A DNA stretch of 18,180 nucleotides. Origin: Gammaproteobacteria bacterium UBA3532 (GTDB lineage Bacteria > Pseudomonadota > Gammaproteobacteria > Enterobacterales > UBA3532). Numbering within the stretch: position 1 is the stretch's first letter; each line of letters begins with the position of its first letter. Below, one piece after another: positions 7,677 to 14,758 of this stretch. A program made the translations under genes and the position numbers. The notes under the pieces are model-generated. The model had not been told where the DNA came from and did not search any database. It saw nothing but the letters and a program-made list of their open reading frames with translations. The stretch lies in NCBI GenBank assembly GCA_002376965.1, contig DFOV01000051.1, positions 1-18,180 on the forward strand, read 5' to 3'.

Positions 7677-8377
7677 TTTACCTTGGTATTAGCGATAGCA
7701 CGCTTTTTCAGACCTGCCTGAGCGTTTTTTCGGGCAAAACGCCGCACCGTATTGGGCTTTTTCTCGCCAAGAGCAGCCTGTTCTATTTGCATAGTAAGCT
7801 GCTTTACTTGATGCTGAATCTTTTCCAGCGCGATTTTGGCAGCCTCTTCAGCGGCTTGACTCTGGTTTAACTGACTGGTCAAACGCTGCTTTTCAGCCGT
7901 CGCATAGCGCTTATACTTCTGAAATAATTGTTGTTCATTAGCTAATTGCGCTTCTAAGTATTCGATTTTTCCTCGAAAATCTGCGGCAAAGCGATCGGCA
8001 TTGCGCTGAGCTCCGTGCAGAGCTTCTGTTAATCGACCAATATTCTCTTGCGCAACAGACAGCTCTCCGGCCATCCGATTGCATTCAGCAATAGCTTTTT
8101 TTGCTTTTGTCTCTTCTTCGCCACTGGCGTGGTCAGCCTGCCATTGGAGGTGCAGCCACATCTGCTCCATTGTATCGATAATAGCCCGTGGCAAAGGCTC
8201 GATATCACGCTTTTTCATGCGCGCTTGCTTCCAGGCACTGATTTGGCGCAGCACTTCTTTGGAGGTTGAGTACCCCATTTCGGCAAGTACTTTTGCCGAA
8301 GATATTGCCTCACCTTGTTCCCAAAGCTTGTCACATACATCCCATATTTTTTCTTTTTCAATCACTGAATTCGACAT
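7673..8377 (-). CDS. KfrA-like DNA-binding protein with long coiled coil
   Basis: A 234-residue protein. The N-terminus (about 8-60) matches the KfrA N-terminal DNA-binding domain pattern: IWDVCDKLWEQGEAISSAKVLAEMG, then a helix ending ISAWKQAR. Residues about 85-200 form a charged, Gln/Ala/Glu-rich coiled coil. The last 30 residues are strongly basic (RRFARKNAQAGLKKR). KfrA proteins are known from plasmids as DNA-binding, self-associating proteins; chromosomal relatives exist with unclear roles. I chose ATG 8377 because AAGGAT lies upstream; the frame is open to 8428 but those extra residues do not look like the family. The gene overlaps hrpB by four bases and is divergent from the membrane protein gene at 8458. 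It may regulate its own unit, which is inference. Confidence 0.75.
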   Translation of the reverse strand: MSNSVIEKEKIWDVCDKLWEQGEAISSAKVLAEMGYSTSKEVLRQISAWKQARMKKRDIEPLPRAIIDTMEQMWLHLQWQADHASGEEETKAKKAIAECNRMAGELSVAQENIGRLTEALHGAQRNADRFAADFRGKIEYLEAQLANEQQLFQKYKRYATAEKQRLTSQLNQSQAAEEAAKIALEKIQHQVKQLTMQIEQAALGEKKPNTVRRFARKNAQAGLKKRAIANTKVK

Positions 8378-8457
8378 TGACTCGATCCTTATACTGCTAT
8401 TTGAAATCATGATACCATTAAATTTCAAACTACTGATATGGGTTAGGTTCTAAACAT

Positions 8458-8814
8458 ATGAAACTTGAGCAGCCATCTTCTACGCAGCAGACAACCAGCA
8501 ACTTTATTGATAGCCTGTCCATCGCCATTCTTTGTGTATTACTCGGTGTCGTGTGGCTCTTTCCTGAATGGCAATATGCCGAAGGTTCATGGCTGCTAGC
8601 CATTGGAGCAGCGCTGGTATTTAATGGAGTAGCCAAATACCTTGCTAAGATTGCGTCAAGTCTGTGGGCGTTTGTATTAGGCTGTTGCGCCATATTATAT
8701 TACGTCCAGCACCACTTGGAGTTTGAAATTAAAGTATTACCAACTGCGCTTATCGTAATTGGCAGTGTCATAATTGTTGAGCAGTTATATCGCTTTTTCC
8801 GCACAAGAAAATAA
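8458..8814 (+). CDS. Small membrane protein, four predicted helices, unknown function
   Basis: A 118-residue protein that I do not recognise. After a polar N-terminus rich in Gln, Ser and Thr (1-16) there are four hydrophobic segments at about 17-35, 44-61, 66-83 and 92-112, ending in a positive tail (RFFRTRK). This is the pattern of a small inner-membrane protein. There is no catalytic motif. It is divergent from the KfrA-like gene with 80 bases between starts, and converges on the methyltransferase gene with a 7-base gap. The ribosome-binding site is weak. It is real rather than a shadow because the hydrophobic pattern is coherent and no better frame exists. Confidence 0.65.
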   Translation: MKLEQPSSTQQTTSNFIDSLSIAILCVLLGVVWLFPEWQYAEGSWLLAIGAALVFNGVAKYLAKIASSLWAFVLGCCAILYYVQHHLEFEIKVLPTALIVIGSVIIVEQLYRFFRTRK

Positions 8815-8821
8815 AACGTCG

Positions 8822-9463
8822 TTAGCTCTTTTGAAAGGTTACTACATCCTTGCTATAAATCTGCAAATCAGCCCCCCACAAATTGGCTATCCACTCAAAG
8901 GTTTGTTCACTATAAAACGCAATATGCGTTGGATCATTTTTGTAGTGCCAGCATTTAAATCGCTCCAGGCTAATGACCCGTTTTGTCATAACCACCAATA
9001 ATCCATTTGGATGAATTAAATTCCATACTTTGGGTAGTAACTCGAAAGGGTTGTGAATGTGTTCGAGCACTTCTGTCATCGTAATAAAGTCATAACTCTG
9101 TTCTAGAACGCAGGTATCGGGAGCATAGAACTTATCGTAAGTACTCATGCAATATCCTTGCTCAGCTAACATCATTGATAACACCGGCCCTGGTCCACAA
9201 CCAAAGTCTAAGCCTCTGGCTTCGGACATGACCAGGCGATTGACAGGTTCAATTGCCCGCCCCAGAAACACGCGGTAACCCGCATCATCCGGGTTATTGT
9301 CGTGTTTATCGTACTCACAGCGTTCCTCATCTGACGACAACCAAAATTGGGGCGGTACAAACACCAGCTCACAAACTCTACAATGTAAATACGCTCTTTT
9401 TTGGTCATGCCAATATGGCTCTGTTGAATCAGACCCACAAAGTATACAGGCTACACCCGTCAT
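8822..9463 (-). CDS. SAM-dependent methyltransferase with N-terminal zinc ribbon
   Basis: A 213-residue class I methyltransferase. The N-terminus has two CxxC pairs (C6/C9 and C28/C31 from the chosen start), a probable zinc-binding ribbon. The SAM-binding core follows: LDFGCGPGPV is motif I, YDFITMTEVLEHI is the acidic-loop/motif region typical of Methyltransf_11/23 proteins, and PNGLLVVMTKR is the late strand. The substrate is unknown; the zinc ribbon resembles those of methyltransferases acting on sugars or small metabolites, which is only a suggestion. I chose ATG 9463 because GGGGGAGAG lies seven bases upstream; an in-frame ATG at 9481 has no such site. It stands alone on its strand between convergent and divergent neighbours. 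Confidence 0.85.
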   Translation of the reverse strand: MTGVACILCGSDSTEPYWHDQKRAYLHCRVCELVFVPPQFWLSSDEERCEYDKHDNNPDDAGYRVFLGRAIEPVNRLVMSEARGLDFGCGPGPVLSMMLAEQGYCMSTYDKFYAPDTCVLEQSYDFITMTEVLEHIHNPFELLPKVWNLIHPNGLLVVMTKRVISLERFKCWHYKNDPTHIAFYSEQTFEWIANLWGADLQIYSKDVVTFQKS

Positions 9464-9658
9464 ACGCTGGCTCTCCCCCATGATTAATCTTTATACCGAC
9501 GACATCAACTTTATAACATCAGCCTTTACTAATAGGCTCCCCCCTACTTCACCTGTTTTGTTGATCTATCTACAAGTACCATGGATTCAACAACGATATA
9601 GTAGCGTTTTTTAAATCTGCCTTTTATTTAAACGCGACGAGGATGTAGGAGCGTCAAA

Positions 9659-10567
9659 ATGTCAAAGCAAAACTTAGAGTCGGCCATATTGGTGAACAGC
9701 ATTATCAATGCAATCCCTGAAGCCGTATTACTAGTTAATGAGAAATTCCAGATCAAAGAATATAACCAAAACCTAACCCATTTTCTGGGCTATTCTAAGC
9801 CGGATATTCTCGGTGAAGGGCTGGAGTCTATCATACCTAAAGGACTGGATGAGCTAAATGTACCCGACATCGACCAATTTGCCGCAAACCAATTTTCCGC
9901 AAACCAAAGTGCCATCCTGACAGCTGAAGAATTTCTTTTTGCTAATCATACCGAAGGACACCAGGTTCCACTGAAGCTCAGCCTTTGCCCTGTTGTTATT
10001 GACGAACATCAACTCTTTCTTGTCACATTAAAGGACATGACCGCCGAATATGAAAATGCCAAGGAGAGTGGCGGCGCGGGTCAAAAAGATCCCATCACTC
10101 AATTGCCAGACCAACAAGCTTTCCAACAACGACTCGCCTACTCACTCAGTGCAAATACAGATTTTAGTTTGGCAGTAATCGATGTTGATAATTTCGAGCG
10201 AGTTGAAACAACTCAGGGAGTTACAGTAGCCAACCAGCTTCTGCGCTTGGTATCACGCCGACTTCAAAATCGCTTACGTACTACAGACTATATTTCACGT
10301 ATTAACAAAAGCCATTTTGGAATTCTTATTCCGAATGAGTTAACCGACAATGAAAAATATCTATTTGTTGACAAACTACACGCCACATTAGCGAAATCGT
10401 TCAAAATCAGTAAACACAATGTAGAAGCATCAATCAGTATTGGGCTGGTTCAATCCAGCGAAGCCTACAAAGACAGTGATCAGTATTTAGATATCGCCTA
10501 TATGCGTAAAGAGCGCGAAAAAAGCCTTCGTGATACGCGAAAAAAACTTAAAATTATCGGTCTCTAA
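9659..10567 (+). CDS. PAS domain plus degenerate GGDEF protein, probable non-catalytic c-di-GMP receptor
   Basis: A 302-residue cytoplasmic protein. A PAS sensor domain fills about 10-130 (INAIPEAVLLVN, then YNQNLTHFLGYS). A GGDEF-fold domain follows from about 143 (DPITQLPDQQAFQQRL). The catalytic motif is lost: the position of GGDEF reads NKSHF (216-220), and the substrate-binding segment after IDVDNF lacks the usual ND and GH residues. The inhibitory I-site RxxD is kept as RTTD (207-210) at the normal five-residue distance. It therefore probably cannot make c-di-GMP but could bind it. No EAL or output domain is attached. AGGAG precedes the ATG. It is divergent from the methyltransferase gene with about 195 bases between starts. 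A 15-base tandem duplication lies in the PAS region. Confidence 0.85.
   Translation: MSKQNLESAILVNSIINAIPEAVLLVNEKFQIKEYNQNLTHFLGYSKPDILGEGLESIIPKGLDELNVPDIDQFAANQFSANQSAILTAEEFLFANHTEGHQVPLKLSLCPVVIDEHQLFLVTLKDMTAEYENAKESGGAGQKDPITQLPDQQAFQQRLAYSLSANTDFSLAVIDVDNFERVETTQGVTVANQLLRLVSRRLQNRLRTTDYISRINKSHFGILIPNELTDNEKYLFVDKLHATLAKSFKISKHNVEASISIGLVQSSEAYKDSDQYLDIAYMRKEREKSLRDTRKKLKIIGL
9875..9904 (+). repeat. 15-bp tandem duplication inside the PAS-GGDEF gene
   Basis: CAATTTGCCGCAAAC is followed directly by CAATTTTCCGCAAAC, one mismatch apart. It encodes QFAAN-QFSAN in a PAS-domain loop and keeps the frame. Confidence 0.75.
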
Positions 10568-10589
10568 GACAATATTCAGGGTATTTTGG

Positions 10590-11093
10590 TTACTCCGCTT
10601 CAGTAACGACTGTACCCTGATCACGACTCGCCAAGTCAATGACGGGCTTGGCTTGCTTGGAATACTTCAACTGCGCACCATTACCCAGCTCACTTAGCTT
10701 CGCATTACCCTCCCAGCAGGCATGACCTTTACGCCGAAGCTTCTCTACGGTAAAAAACAGATTAAGCGCGCCGATGTATTTCGCATACCGGATAGAATCG
10801 CCATTTAACGACTCCTGGGTAAAGGCGTTGTAATCATTGATATCACGATCAGTTTCCAGCAAAACCATGATCGAAGAAACAGCCATTAACTCACCAAGCG
10901 CATTCACCTTTTTCTCGGTTCCCGACTTACTATCAACAATTAGCTCTCCCAGGTAATCCAGTTGCTCATCTTTAATAGATGCCAACCATTGTGAAATACT
11001 GAATACTCCATGCTGATTGGCAGAGCGATATAAGGATGTTGCCAATGGAATAGGCGTGTTATTTTCCAGAAAAAGCATATCGCTATCGTACAT
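10590..11093 (-). CDS. Hypothetical protein downstream of ubiA
   Basis: A 167-residue soluble protein that I do not recognise. There is no signal peptide, membrane segment or known motif. The N-terminal half is mixed helix with acidic patches (ASIKDEQLDYLGELIVDSKSG); the middle has a hydrophobic helix (ALGELMAVSSIMVLLE) and a segment ending LFFTVEKLRRKGHACW; the tail is polar and probably disordered. The single cysteine is in HACWEGN. AGGAG lies just upstream of the ATG. It starts 29 bases after the ubiA stop and is probably in the ubiC-ubiA transcript. A 6-base inverted repeat (GTTACT/AGTAAC, 10589-10607) spans the stop codon without a T-run. Confidence 0.7.
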   Translation of the reverse strand: MYDSDMLFLENNTPIPLATSLYRSANQHGVFSISQWLASIKDEQLDYLGELIVDSKSGTEKKVNALGELMAVSSIMVLLETDRDINDYNAFTQESLNGDSIRYAKYIGALNLFFTVEKLRRKGHACWEGNAKLSELGNGAQLKYSKQAKPVIDLASRDQGTVVTEAE

Positions 11094-11122
11094 GATGTCT
11101 CCTTAGAACCTCTTTTTAAGCA

Positions 11123-12028
11123 CTAAACCATCGAATAGTTCAGCACTATGCCAACGAAAATCGCCAGACCAACGTAATGATTATTTAAAAAGGCCTTAAA
11201 ACATTGCCCTTCTTCACGCTCTCGAATTAACCAGTGTTGATATACAAACAAAAGACTAGCAACACCAATACCGGTGTAATAAGGCCAAGCCATCTTCAAG
11301 CCAGCTCCAAGCATCAACAAGCCAAGGATCGTTATTCCCTGAATAGTACCAACTATGATCCTATCATTTTCGCCAAAAAGAATAGCTGTTGATTTGACAC
11401 CAATTTTTAGGTCATCAGCTCGGTCAGTCATTGCATAGAGCGTGTCGTAAGCTACGGTCCACATCAGCATGGTAGCAAATAAAATCCAGGTTTCTACCGA
11501 TAACTCACCTCGAATAGCTGTATAAGCCATAGGTATCGCCCAACCAAACGCGGCGCCAAGAAAGACTTGCGGCAGATGAGTGTGGCGCTTCATAAATGGA
11601 TAAATTGCGGCTAGAAATACAGCTACGCCAGACATATAAATCGTCAACCAATTGAGACTAAGTACCAATAAAAACGCCAAAACGACTAACACGCCAAAAA
11701 CCGCTAACGCTTCTTTTTCGGATACCCAACCAGCCACAATCGGCCGATCTTTGGTTCGCCGGACATGACCATCGATTTTTCTATCAGCAAAATCATTGAT
11801 AACACAGCCCGCCGAGCGCATAGTCACCACTCCCAAAACAAACACGATCAATTCATGGATCGGAGGTATTCCTTTTGCGGCCAACCAAAGAGCCCAGAGG
11901 GTTGGCCAAAGCAACAGAAAGATCCCTATCGGCCGATGCAAACGACAGAGCTTCGCATAACAGACCAGCTTTTCCTGCCAAGTGAAAGTAACTTCCATGG
12001 GTGACTTTAATGTGGTCGATTGCTTCAT
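11123..12028 (-). CDS. ubiA: 4-hydroxybenzoate polyprenyltransferase UbiA
   Basis: A 301-residue inner-membrane enzyme that attaches the polyprenyl chain to 4-hydroxybenzoate, the membrane-committing step of ubiquinone synthesis. The two Asp-rich motifs that bind Mg-diphosphate are present: NDFADRKID (78-86) with the following RRTKDRP, and DTLYAMTDRADD (195-206). About eight hydrophobic helices lie around them. The length is normal. It lies nine bases after ubiC on the same strand, the standard gene pair, and receives the product of UbiC. The ATG at 12028 has only a weak GAG upstream; an in-frame ATG ten codons later has no better site. Confidence 0.97.
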   Translation of the reverse strand: MKQSTTLKSPMEVTFTWQEKLVCYAKLCRLHRPIGIFLLLWPTLWALWLAAKGIPPIHELIVFVLGVVTMRSAGCVINDFADRKIDGHVRRTKDRPIVAGWVSEKEALAVFGVLVVLAFLLVLSLNWLTIYMSGVAVFLAAIYPFMKRHTHLPQVFLGAAFGWAIPMAYTAIRGELSVETWILFATMLMWTVAYDTLYAMTDRADDLKIGVKSTAILFGENDRIIVGTIQGITILGLLMLGAGLKMAWPYYTGIGVASLLFVYQHWLIREREEGQCFKAFLNNHYVGLAIFVGIVLNYSMV

Positions 12029-12037
12029 TGTGTCTAC

Positions 12038-12622
12038 TCAAATATTTTGTGATTGCTGAGGTGTTGAATGTTGATAAACCGGTGAATATGGGAGAAATAC
12101 TTCCTGTACCAACAATGGATGCTCTTGAATATTAAACAATGACCGCCTGGCAATAAGCTTATTTGCGAACTCGTCAGGCACCTTGCTAGGAAGAGGCCAA
12201 CGCCACTCCCCCCCTTGAACAGAGCTACGATATATATCAGGATGAGAAAAAAGAAATTCACCCAAAGGCCGTGACTTTAGTTGAAATATCTGGCGCGTGA
12301 GTGCGCCTTTTTGACCTAGAGGTAAAACGCTACGAGCATAGACCCACGGGCGTCCTTGGCAAATCAAATACACCTCTCGTACCCAAGCAATAGCTCTTCG
12401 CTTAACACCACGTCGACAAGTGCTACTAATAAACACTTGCTCATCCTGTCTTGGCAGCGTGCGTCGTTCGCTCAACACTTGCACCTCAAAATCACCATGC
12501 GCCAAGACTCTGAGCTTATCGGTTAGTGACGTTTGATCCCATATCCAGTGTCGCTGCTCAACAGATAAACGCCTATCTTTCGCAGAACCAACATCAAACC
12601 AACCATATTGACTACGCTGCAT
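12038..12622 (-). CDS. ubiC: Chorismate--pyruvate lyase UbiC
   Basis: A 194-residue cytoplasmic enzyme that removes pyruvate from chorismate to give 4-hydroxybenzoate, the first committed step of ubiquinone synthesis. The family pattern is clear: VREVYLICQGRPWVYARSVLP (about 81-101, with the likely catalytic Arg82), LGEFLF (120-125), ARRSLF (158-163) and LLVQEVFLP (170-178, with the likely catalytic Glu174). It is slightly longer than the E. coli enzyme (165), with extra residues at the C-terminus. First gene of the ubiC-ubiA unit; its promoter should lie in the AT-rich 177-base gap shared with the divergent FliL-like gene. Confidence 0.93.
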   Translation of the reverse strand: MQRSQYGWFDVGSAKDRRLSVEQRHWIWDQTSLTDKLRVLAHGDFEVQVLSERRTLPRQDEQVFISSTCRRGVKRRAIAWVREVYLICQGRPWVYARSVLPLGQKGALTRQIFQLKSRPLGEFLFSHPDIYRSSVQGGEWRWPLPSKVPDEFANKLIARRSLFNIQEHPLLVQEVFLPYSPVYQHSTPQQSQNI

Positions 12623-12744
12623 TAGATTTTAGATACCTTCGAGTGCAGGGCTGTTGGGGAAGCTGCTACCACTATTTTGTTAAAACCAAACATAAATTAT
12701 TGTAAAGAATGTAAAAGAAACTTAGATAAATTTAAGCAATGATA

Positions 12745-12757
12745 TTAACATTGTTAA
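12745..12757. repeat. Short inverted repeat in the ubiC / FliL-like divergent region
   Basis: TTAAC-ATT-GTTAA is a perfect 5-base inverted repeat in an AT-rich stretch 43 bases before the FliL-like start. It could be an operator, but repeats of this size occur by chance in AT-rich DNA. Confidence 0.2.
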
Positions 12758-12799
12758 CATGACATATCGAAATGTATCTCCCTCAAATTTTGGATTGCT

Positions 12800-13216
12800 A
12801 TGAAATCAGTGACAAGATACCTCCTTCTCCTCGTCTTTTTCTTGGCAACATTGCCAGGGCTGAGCGCCTCAGAAGAAGATAAGACTGTGCCATCTGTATA
12901 CTATTATCAATTTCAACCAGGCTTCGTAACCAACTTTCAAAAAACAAAAAGAGGGAAGCTGGGCTACATTCGAGCGGATATTCAGGTGCAGGTTGGCTCT
13001 AAAGATGATGTAGATACAGTGCATATCCATCACGGATTACTGCGAGATGCCATTCTGGAGCGTCTGTTTAGTTTAAATAAAAATCAGGTTAGCTCTCTCG
13101 AATACAGAGAATCGTTACGCGACGAACTAAAGGAAACTTTAGGCACACTTATGAAAGAAGAAGTTGGGCGGCCAGTAATTAACGAAATTCTATTCACTCA
13201 GTTTATCTACCAATAA
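12800..13216 (+). CDS. FliL-like exported protein, not in a flagellar locus
   Basis: A 138-residue protein with the FliL core: a strand region YIRADIQVQVGSKDDVDTV (56-74), helices HHGLLRDAILERLFSLN and ESLRDELKETLGTLMKEEVG, and the closing strand INEILFTQFIYQ at the C-terminus. FliL proteins sit next to the MotAB stator in flagella and share the stomatin/SPFH-like fold. The N-terminus (1-23, ending GLSA) looks more like a cleavable signal peptide than a retained anchor, so this one may be periplasmic. No flagellar genes are in the window. Its stop is one base from the start of the antiporter gene. There is no strong Shine-Dalgarno sequence before its ATG. Confidence 0.8.
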   Translation: MKSVTRYLLLLVFFLATLPGLSASEEDKTVPSVYYYQFQPGFVTNFQKTKRGKLGYIRADIQVQVGSKDDVDTVHIHHGLLRDAILERLFSLNKNQVSSLEYRESLRDELKETLGTLMKEEVGRPVINEILFTQFIYQ

Positions 13217-13217
13217 T

Positions 13218-14384
13218 ATGCATCACGATATTGTCTTTAACATCTTCCTGATATTCACCGGTGCGGCTATTTTTGCCACGTTGGCTTTATACGCACGCCA
13301 GGCGCTTATCATCAGTTATATCGCGCTGGGGATTGTTTGCGGGCCATCTGTGGCCGGTCTAGTAACCGATCAGATGACAATTAAGCAGATTGCTCACATT
13401 GGTATTATTTTTCTATTGTTTTTATTGGGTTTGAACCTTCAACCCAAAGAACTCGGACGCATGTTCAAGGAAGCTATCGTCGTCACCACGGTATCCTCAA
13501 TTATTTTTGCATTGGTCGGTTTCAGCGTCCCTCTCGCGATGGGCTACAGCATGATCGATTCGGTACTCATCGGTGTCGCGGTAATATTTTCAAGCACCAT
13601 TATAGGATTAAAACTCCTGCCAACCACTGTACTTCATCATCAAAGAACCGGCGAAATCATTATTAGTATTCTACTGCTGCAAGACTTGATCGCCATCGTA
13701 GTGCTGTTATTGCTTCAAGGATTTAGTCAGGGCGATCTACCTGTTTGGCAACTACTGAAGCCGCTGGCAGCCTTACCCGCTCTCATAGCCATTGCCTATT
13801 TTGCAGAAAAGTGGTTGCTCGACAAGCTATTTGCTAAGTTTGACCGAATTCATGAATTTGTCTTTTTGATAACCATTGGCTGGTGCTTAGGTATTGCTCA
13901 TCTCGCTTATACTCTCGGTTTATCACACGAAATAGGTGCATTCATTGCTGGTATTGCGCTGGCTACCAGCCCAATATCGCTGTTTATTGCTGAAAGCTTA
14001 AAACCACTGCGCGACTTTTTCCTGGTTATCTTTTTCTTTTCTATTGGCGCCAGCTTCGATCTGACGGTCATTGACGACGTAATTATACCAGCCAGCATCA
14101 TAGGCATATCACTATTGGCCATTAAACCACTAACTTTCAAAATGTTACTACGTCAATCGACGGATAAGAAAAAACGCTCTGGCGAGGTGGGCGTTAGGCT
14201 TGGTCAGATTAGCGAATTCTCACTGCTAATTGCTGTGTTAGGATTGGACTTGGGGATACTGAGCGAAAAAGCATCGTCGATCATCCAAGTAGCCACGATG
14301 ATCACATTTATATTCTCATCAGGCTATATCGTTATGACCTACCCAACACCTATCGCAGTATCAGATAAGCTGCGTAGAGACTAA
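13218..14384 (+). CDS. CPA2-type cation/proton antiporter, membrane domain only
   Basis: A 388-residue inner-membrane transporter with about 11-12 hydrophobic helices. Family landmarks are LGLNLQPKEL, the LLQDLIAI stretch with the conserved Asp156 of the ion-binding helix, GAFIAGIALA (from 240) and GQISEFSLLIAVLGL. These match the KefB/KefC/Na-H exchanger group. There is no C-terminal TrkA-N (RCK) regulatory domain. K+ or Na+ cannot be told apart. The start is one base after the FliL-like stop, with no obvious ribosome-binding site, so translation probably depends on the upstream gene. The stop codon TAA overlaps the stop of the convergent PilZ gene (shared CTAA). Confidence 0.9.
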   Translation: MHHDIVFNIFLIFTGAAIFATLALYARQALIISYIALGIVCGPSVAGLVTDQMTIKQIAHIGIIFLLFLLGLNLQPKELGRMFKEAIVVTTVSSIIFALVGFSVPLAMGYSMIDSVLIGVAVIFSSTIIGLKLLPTTVLHHQRTGEIIISILLLQDLIAIVVLLLLQGFSQGDLPVWQLLKPLAALPALIAIAYFAEKWLLDKLFAKFDRIHEFVFLITIGWCLGIAHLAYTLGLSHEIGAFIAGIALATSPISLFIAESLKPLRDFFLVIFFFSIGASFDLTVIDDVIIPASIIGISLLAIKPLTFKMLLRQSTDKKKRSGEVGVRLGQISEFSLLIAVLGLDLGILSEKASSIIQVATMITFIFSSGYIVMTYPTPIAVSDKLRRD

Positions 14385-14659
14385 ATCTCACCGACAAACC
14401 GCAGCCCGATGCCATCGCCTGCGGTTCGCACAACTTCCATTTTGACCACTGGCGCCTCGATAGCAAGTTCCTGCACTTGAACATCAACAACGCTTCCAAC
14501 AGGGGGAAGATACTCAACTTCATCATGGACTAAAAAAATGCCGCCATCTGAAATGTCTTTTGTTCCTAACAAAAAGACAAACTCCCCTTCTTCACACGTA
14601 TGAGTGATCAGTACTTTCAATTTAACTGAGGTTCGAGGATATATACGTTTCTCCCCCAT
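14381..14659 (-). CDS. PilZ-domain c-di-GMP receptor
   Basis: A 92-residue single-domain PilZ protein, expected to bind cyclic-di-GMP and act through protein contacts. Both binding motifs are intact: RxxxR as R5-IYP-R9, and DxSxxG as D35-I-S37-DG-G40. No other domain is attached. The chosen ATG (14659) has GGAG about seven bases upstream; a TTG further up at 14671 overlaps that site and is unlikely. It is convergent with the antiporter, their stop codons overlapping in CTAA. It lies about 100 bases from the divergent protease gene. Confidence 0.93.
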   Translation of the reverse strand: MGEKRIYPRTSVKLKVLITHTCEEGEFVFLLGTKDISDGGIFLVHDEVEYLPPVGSVVDVQVQELAIEAPVVKMEVVRTAGDGIGLRFVGEI

Positions 14660-14758
14660 AAAAAACTCCAACTAAGCAAACCTATGTTAATCCTAGCAAA
14701 CATTTAGCCAAAGTAATAAAATTGATCGAAAATTAATTTAAAGGCTAGCTTCACTATC

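Noticed and set aside
8079..8453. Open frame of 124 codons on the + strand
   Set aside because: Antisense to the KfrA-like gene and its divergent upstream region; the apparent hydrophobic runs come from the complementary strand of a coiled-coil gene.
8430..8693. Open frame of 87 codons on the - strand
   Set aside because: Antisense to the four-helix membrane protein gene, which has the more coherent protein pattern.
12034..12261. Open frame of 75 codons on the - strand
   Set aside because: It overlaps the ubiC 3' end in another frame; UbiC motifs LGEFLF and LLVQEVFLP are clearly in the annotated frame.
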